This document shows, piece by piece, positions 59,626 through 64,000 of a stretch of DNA of 64,000 nucleotides (position 1 is the stretch's first letter; each line of letters starts with the position of its first letter). The notes under the pieces were generated by a model, which saw only the letters and a program-made list of their open reading frames with translations, was not told where the DNA came from and ran no database searches. Location of the stretch: contig CACYGX010000007.1 in assembly GCA_902774055.1 (NCBI GenBank), positions 1 to 64,000 of the forward strand. The letters are read 5' to 3'. The translations under genes and the position numbers were made by a program. The DNA comes from an uncultured Bacteroidales bacterium. GTDB lineage: Bacteria > Bacteroidota > Bacteroidia > Bacteroidales > Muribaculaceae.

Positions 59626-61542
59626 CTCTTGGGTCAACGAGGTGACTTCACCATAGTCGTGAGCCCAGATCATGGGTTTCTGTAACCACTTGTAGTTCTT
59701 ATAGGCTCCCAGGCGCTCGAGTTCGGCGCGGTTATACTTCTCCTCGGTCTCGGGATCGTAGTTGATGCGCTGGATCCAGGTATTCTCTTTCTGTTCCTCG
59801 GTCAAGCCGTCAATCCAGTAGGCCGCATACAGGTTGTAGGGCCTGCGCAGGGTCGGATAAACGATTTCCTGATTGTCACCGATGCCGTAGTGGTTGCGGT
59901 TGTTACTGTAGTGGTAACGGCGCATGTCGGTCCACTGCTCGGGCTGCAGGTACATCGCGATATACTTTTGCTGCATCAGGTCACTCAACGAGTATTCGCT
60001 GGGGTTGAAGAACCAGTGCTTGTTGCCACGGTCGGTCACCTTGTGCGGTGTGGGTTTGGTACTCGAGCCGTGATAATAGTCCTCATTGTCAAGGAAGGCT
60101 GCAATCTGGGCATTCCAGTACTCGGCAGGCTGGTAACCGGGCTTGCCGCCAGTGAGCGAATTGCCAGGATACTTGTTGTCGGTGCCAGCGTTGTAATTCG
60201 GGTTAGGATAGTTGCGCAGGAAGGCAGCAAGATGACGCTCGATGTTCCAGCGAGTGGCTTCCTTGGCCAGCGCACAGGCCTCATTCTTATTACCCTTCCA
60301 GTACATGGCCTCGGCCTTGATAAAGTACAGTTCCTCCATCGTGAAGATGGGGTTATAGGCATCGGCAGCACCAGCATAAGCGCCCATATACAGGTTGGGA
60401 TAATTGGCAATCTTGAACGATGTGCCCATGCCGATGTTGTTCTCCAGATAACGCATCTTGATGATTTCGCTGGTCATGGAAGCGGTAGCGGGTCCCGTGC
60501 GGGCAATCATCAGCAAGCCGCAACGCGGGTCATTGGCAAATCCGTCATGTGAACCCTCGGCGCTAAACAAGCCGCAGTTTTTCTCGTTGTCAGGCGTGCT
60601 GATGCCTAACAGATCAACCATAAAGAACTTGCTGGGGATAGCGCTGCCCAAGAGGTTGCCGCGCGACTCCCAAGAGTTGATAACGGGCTGAGCGACGCTC
60701 CAAACAGCATTTTGGGTGCCTGTGCCGCCGTCCCAGTAATAACGGGGCTCATTGCCGAACCACGGGTCACGGCTGCCCTGATAGTCAAACACGTCGCCCT
60801 TGCGCCACTGGTTGATGGCGGCATCGGCAGCATCGATGATTTTCTGGCACATGGCCGGGCTGCGGTCCACATTGGGGATGTTGCGCAACAGCAGGCGGGC
60901 CTTAATGGCATATACCAGGCCTTTCCACTTCTCCAGGTCGCCGCCATAGACGCGGTCTTCATTAACAGTGATTTCCTGATTGTCAGGGTTATTGACGATT
61001 GAGGGATCCTCATACATCTTGATGAGATCATCGCACTCCTGCAACATCCAAGCGTAGACTGATGCCTGGGTGTCATACTTGGGAGCGATGCTCTGGTAAG
61101 ACTCGCTGCGAGGGATGTCGCCAAAGGCATCGGTCGTCAACTGGGTGGACATCAACATGATCGTGCGCCCTATCAACTCATAATTGGGCGAGTTAATGGC
61201 CTTGGCGTTATTGAGCAGGTTGACGTTATTCTTGCCGATATCGTAGAAATGGCGGCGCCACATCGGGTGGCGGTTCATGGTCAGCATCTCCCACTCGCAC
61301 TTGTAGCTATAGGCACCCACCGAGCTTCTACCGCCGGTGGTGAGCATCTGGGAAAAGTAAGCATAATACTCACTGTGGTCATAGACAATCTGCTGGGCAT
61401 AAAAAATGATGACGGGCAGACCGTTCTTGGCCTCGATGTCATGGGCCCTATCGGGGTTGACGTTATCATCAAGGATATCGTTGCAACTCACCGACACCAG
61501 GCCAACCAGCATCAACAATGCGATAAATTTAATCTTTTTCAT
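59623..61542 (-). CDS. SusD/RagB-family nutrient-binding lipoprotein
   Basis: 639 residues. Lipoprotein signal MKKIKFIALLMLVGLVSVSC with Cys20 and the usual following DILDDNVNPD. The helical TPR-like scaffold includes ELIGRTIMLMSTQLTTDAFG and GLVYAIKARLLLRN, and the SusD family C-terminal part reads LMQQKYIAMYLQPEQWTDMR. It matches the SusD-like_2 subgroup. It caps the SusC barrel and captures the substrate at the surface. It starts 15 bp after SusC. The substrate (glycan or peptide) cannot be told; the nearby peptidases and the PKD/CotH proteins make a protein or glycoprotein target conceivable. Confidence 0.93.
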   Translation of the reverse strand: MKKIKFIALLMLVGLVSVSCNDILDDNVNPDRAHDIEAKNGLPVIIFYAQQIVYDHSEYYAYFSQMLTTGGRSSVGAYSYKCEWEMLTMNRHPMWRRHFYDIGKNNVNLLNNAKAINSPNYELIGRTIMLMSTQLTTDAFGDIPRSESYQSIAPKYDTQASVYAWMLQECDDLIKMYEDPSIVNNPDNQEITVNEDRVYGGDLEKWKGLVYAIKARLLLRNIPNVDRSPAMCQKIIDAADAAINQWRKGDVFDYQGSRDPWFGNEPRYYWDGGTGTQNAVWSVAQPVINSWESRGNLLGSAIPSKFFMVDLLGISTPDNEKNCGLFSAEGSHDGFANDPRCGLLMIARTGPATASMTSEIIKMRYLENNIGMGTSFKIANYPNLYMGAYAGAADAYNPIFTMEELYFIKAEAMYWKGNKNEACALAKEATRWNIERHLAAFLRNYPNPNYNAGTDNKYPGNSLTGGKPGYQPAEYWNAQIAAFLDNEDYYHGSSTKPTPHKVTDRGNKHWFFNPSEYSLSDLMQQKYIAMYLQPEQWTDMRRYHYSNNRNHYGIGDNQEIVYPTLRRPYNLYAAYWIDGLTEEQKENTWIQRINYDPETEEKYNRAELERLGAYKNYKWLQKPMIWAHDYGEVTSLTQE

Positions 61543-61557
61543 AATCAGTCGGCCTTT

Positions 61558-64000
61558 TTAGAATGTTGCTTTAAGTGTGAAATTGAAACTGCGCGTGCTG
61601 GGCACGTTGTAATTGTCAATACCGTTGCCACCGGTACCACCTGCCGTCGAAGCAAGCACTGCGGGGTCATTGCCACGGTACTTGGTCAACAGGAAGAGGT
61701 TACGCCCGGTTGCGGTGAGTGTCAAGCCCTTGATGGGCCACGTGCGCTTGAAGAAGTGGCCGAAGTCATAACTCAGCGTCACATAACTCAAGCGGATATA
61801 GGAACCGTCCTCAATAAAGTTGGACGAAACTGTCGAGTAATAGGTATTGATAAAGTAGGAGTCGAGCACGATGGGCGTGGTGTTCGGGACATAGGTCGTA
61901 GTGCCGTCGGGACCAGGCACGGCCTGCACGCCGTTGATGATGTACTCGCGGTTGCGGTACTTGTCATAGAGGCTGCTCATGCCGTTGGTGATCTGGCTGC
62001 GGCCCGTGACGTTGACCACGTCACCACCCTTGCGTCCGTCAAACAGGAACGACAGCGTGGCGTTCTTGTAACGCAGTGTGCTACCCACACCCAGCAGCCA
62101 GTCGGGCTCGCGGTTACCGATGTACAGACCCTTGGCTGAATTGATGATGGGATAGCCATTCTCGTCACACACGATGTTGCCATTGGGATCACGCACGTAG
62201 TCCTTACCCGAAATACCTGTCGAAGACTCACCCAGGCGGGCAACGGGGAAGATGTCACCATATTGGGTGCCCTGAATCTCGGTAATATCGTTAGGCAAGT
62301 ATTTCACCTTGCTGCGGTTGAACGAGAAGTTGGCAAATGCCGACCAGTTGAAGTCTTCGGTCTTGATGATGTCCTGATTCAACGAGATTTCCATACCATG
62401 GTTCTCCAGGCTACCCTCGTTGCGGGTCTGGAGGATGGTACCCGAAGCGGGCGACACACGCACACTCACAATCTGGTTATCGACCGTCGTCGAGTAGTAG
62501 GCAATGTCCAGACGGGTCCAGTTGTGGAAGAAACGCAGGTCGGCGCCAATCTCCCACGACTTGGTCATCTCGGGCTCCAGGTCGATGGCGCGCGAGGTGG
62601 TGGGATCCACGCCATAGCCGCCGTCGGGGAAGAGGGTCCACTGCTTGTAGGTATCGGTAAACAGGTAGCGTGGGCTGTCTTTACCCACCTTAGCCCAGTT
62701 ACCACGCAACTTGCCATAACTGAACCAGTCGTTGGTCAAGTGGAACAACTCGCTGAAGATAACACCTGCAGTGACCGAGGGGTAGAAATAGTTGGTCTTG
62801 GACGCCTGCTTGAAGGCCGAGGAGCCATCCATACGTCCTGTTACCGACAACTGGGCCATACCCTTGTAATCAAAACGCAACTCGCCGAAGTGGCCATACT
62901 TGTTGTACTTGGAGTGGTACAGCGTCGGGTGGTTGGCGATGAGCAAGTCACCATTAGTGAAGTCGGTGTTGTTAAAACTGTAAAATTCACCGCCCAGCTG
63001 GAAGTGCTCGTTATAAATCGAGGATTCCAAGCCCTTCACCTCCTTGAACTCGAGACCGTAGAGTGCGCTCACGGTGTAATCCTCGGCAAAAGTATGCTGA
63101 TAGGTAGCGAGGAACTGCATATTCAACAATGCTCCGCGCGAGGGCTGGAAACTGTAAGAGCCATACTTCGACTGCATGTCCGAGAGTTTGTTCTGCACAT
63201 CCTCGGCATTGGGATCCACGAGGTCTCCGTCATAGAGGCGGGGCACAGTGTAGGAATCATACATCGAGTAACTCTTGTCATAGCCCATCTTGCCGGTGAA
63301 CACGAGGTTCTTGATGGGCTCATAGCTGATTTGGCCATTGACGATAAAGCGGTTGCCCTCGGTCTGGCTCCAGTCCATATAGCGGCCAAAATAGGGCGAC
63401 ACGGCACCATTGATGCGCTCGGTGTCGAGCAGGTTCTCCCAGTGGTCATAGTAGGCCCACCAGTTGACATGCCCCTCAAGGGTGCGGTAGTCGCTCATGT
63501 TCTTGTTGATACCCCAGTTGTAGATGGTGGACATCGAGTTGCCAAAGCCGCGAGAGGTGCGGTTCATGAAGTTGGCACTCAACTGAATGGTCACCTTATT
63601 ACTGGGCTTGTAGATGCCCTTAAGCAAGAGGTTGACCTGCTTGCGGTAGTCCTTGGGAACAATACCCTGGTTGTTGGTGTAGGAAAGGGAAGCATAGGAG
63701 GAGAATTTCTCAGTGCCGCCACTCACGCTCACGTCATACTTCTGCAGGACACCTGTCTTGAGGAAATCCTTCAGGTTGTTGTAGTAGGTGTCATTCTCGC
63801 CCATGTAGGGGCCCCAGCCGCCGCTGCCCATGTTCTCTTTATACATACCCTTGGCTCCAGGAATAAAGGTGCTCTGGATCTTGGGCAGGCGGGCAGGCGT
63901 ATTCAGCTCCAGCGTTGCCGATGCGGTCACTGTAATTTCGCCGTTGCGGCCTCCGTTTTTGGTGGTAATCATGATGACACCATTGGCACCTTCCTGGCCA
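61558..64000 (-). CDS. SusC/RagA-family TonB-dependent outer-membrane transporter (3' part)
   Basis: About 810 residues are visible; the N-terminus lies to the right of the window. The visible part begins in the plug domain with the typical EGANGVIMITTKNG, then barrel strands such as VSGGTEKFSSYASLSYTNNQ and GKMGYDKSYSMYDS, and the C-terminal barrel end STRSFNFTLKATF. It imports substrates bound by the adjacent SusD using TonB energy. Five genes in series (SusC, SusD, lipoprotein, PKD, CotH) with 15-53 bp gaps form a probable operon. Confidence 0.95.
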   Translation of the reverse strand, partial: GQEGANGVIMITTKNGGRNGEITVTASATLELNTPARLPKIQSTFIPGAKGMYKENMGSGGWGPYMGENDTYYNNLKDFLKTGVLQKYDVSVSGGTEKFSSYASLSYTNNQGIVPKDYRKQVNLLLKGIYKPSNKVTIQLSANFMNRTSRGFGNSMSTIYNWGINKNMSDYRTLEGHVNWWAYYDHWENLLDTERINGAVSPYFGRYMDWSQTEGNRFIVNGQISYEPIKNLVFTGKMGYDKSYSMYDSYTVPRLYDGDLVDPNAEDVQNKLSDMQSKYGSYSFQPSRGALLNMQFLATYQHTFAEDYTVSALYGLEFKEVKGLESSIYNEHFQLGGEFYSFNNTDFTNGDLLIANHPTLYHSKYNKYGHFGELRFDYKGMAQLSVTGRMDGSSAFKQASKTNYFYPSVTAGVIFSELFHLTNDWFSYGKLRGNWAKVGKDSPRYLFTDTYKQWTLFPDGGYGVDPTTSRAIDLEPEMTKSWEIGADLRFFHNWTRLDIAYYSTTVDNQIVSVRVSPASGTILQTRNEGSLENHGMEISLNQDIIKTEDFNWSAFANFSFNRSKVKYLPNDITEIQGTQYGDIFPVARLGESSTGISGKDYVRDPNGNIVCDENGYPIINSAKGLYIGNREPDWLLGVGSTLRYKNATLSFLFDGRKGGDVVNVTGRSQITNGMSSLYDKYRNREYIINGVQAVPGPDGTTTYVPNTTPIVLDSYFINTYYSTVSSNFIEDGSYIRLSYVTLSYDFGHFFKRTWPIKGLTLTATGRNLFLLTKYRGNDPAVLASTAGGTGGNGIDNYNVPSTRSFNFTLKATF

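Overview
The window looks like a chromosomal segment of a gut-type Bacteroidales bacterium (Prevotellaceae/Muribaculaceae-like; the genus cannot be fixed from the sequence alone). The grounds are SusC/SusD outer-membrane uptake genes, an RND pump operon ending in a PG0541-type gene, a Bacteroidetes putative porin, a pyrophosphate-energised pump, C10 cysteine peptidases with dockerin tails, and promoters of the Bacteroidetes form TTTG-N19-21-TAnnTTTG with almost no Shine-Dalgarno sequences.

Layout. 0-1.9 kb: tail of a degraded prophage (two overlapping structural-type genes, then a frameshifted third) interrupted by an AT-rich leucine-rich-repeat gene. 2-5.4 kb: membrane pyrophosphatase and a DUF2461 protein. 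5.5-12 kb: TetR regulator, TolC, adaptor, RND pump and PG0541 P-II-like protein, with a palindrome lying across the promoter. 12-18.6 kb: porin, PLP aminotransferase, solute-binding protein and a large unknown protein. 18.6-23.7 kb, minus strand: pseudouridine synthase, DnaJ, GrpE, IspE and cardiolipin synthase. 23.8-42.1 kb, all minus strand: a small secreted protein that is little more than a T9SS sorting-domain-like fold, then six C10 (streptopain-like) peptidase genes and one peptidase-less relative. The cluster genes mostly have their own -7 boxes and terminators. All seven end in a two-repeat dockerin, and six of those carry an unusual C-x-x-C between the repeats. 42.3-47.6 kb: TonB-like protein, long pseudouridine synthase, exonuclease III, AI-2E transporter and MiaA. 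47.7-64 kb, minus strand: a seventh C10 peptidase, CutC, a dockerin-tailed phosphodiester glycosidase, a dockerin-tailed beta-rich protein, CotH, a PKD lipoprotein, another lipoprotein, SusD and the 3' part of SusC.

How it fits together. The distinctive content is a secreted proteolytic arsenal: seven C10 zymogens (signal peptide, Spi-type propeptide, Cys/His catalytic domain, Ig-like and Fn3-like beta modules, dockerin). The SusCD/PKD/CotH/glycosidase block looks like an uptake and processing locus that shares the dockerin tail. Ten genes carry dockerins, but no cohesin was recognised. The paralogues seem to have diversified by swapping beta-sandwich modules inserted inside an Fn3 domain, probably helped by near-identical DNA at their 3' ends. 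A 160-bp element is present at about 12.1 kb and again, inverted, at 50.3 kb, with a fragment at 56.7 kb.

No stretch longer than about 300 bp lacks a gene. I saw no rRNA, tRNA, CRISPR array or intact insertion sequence.
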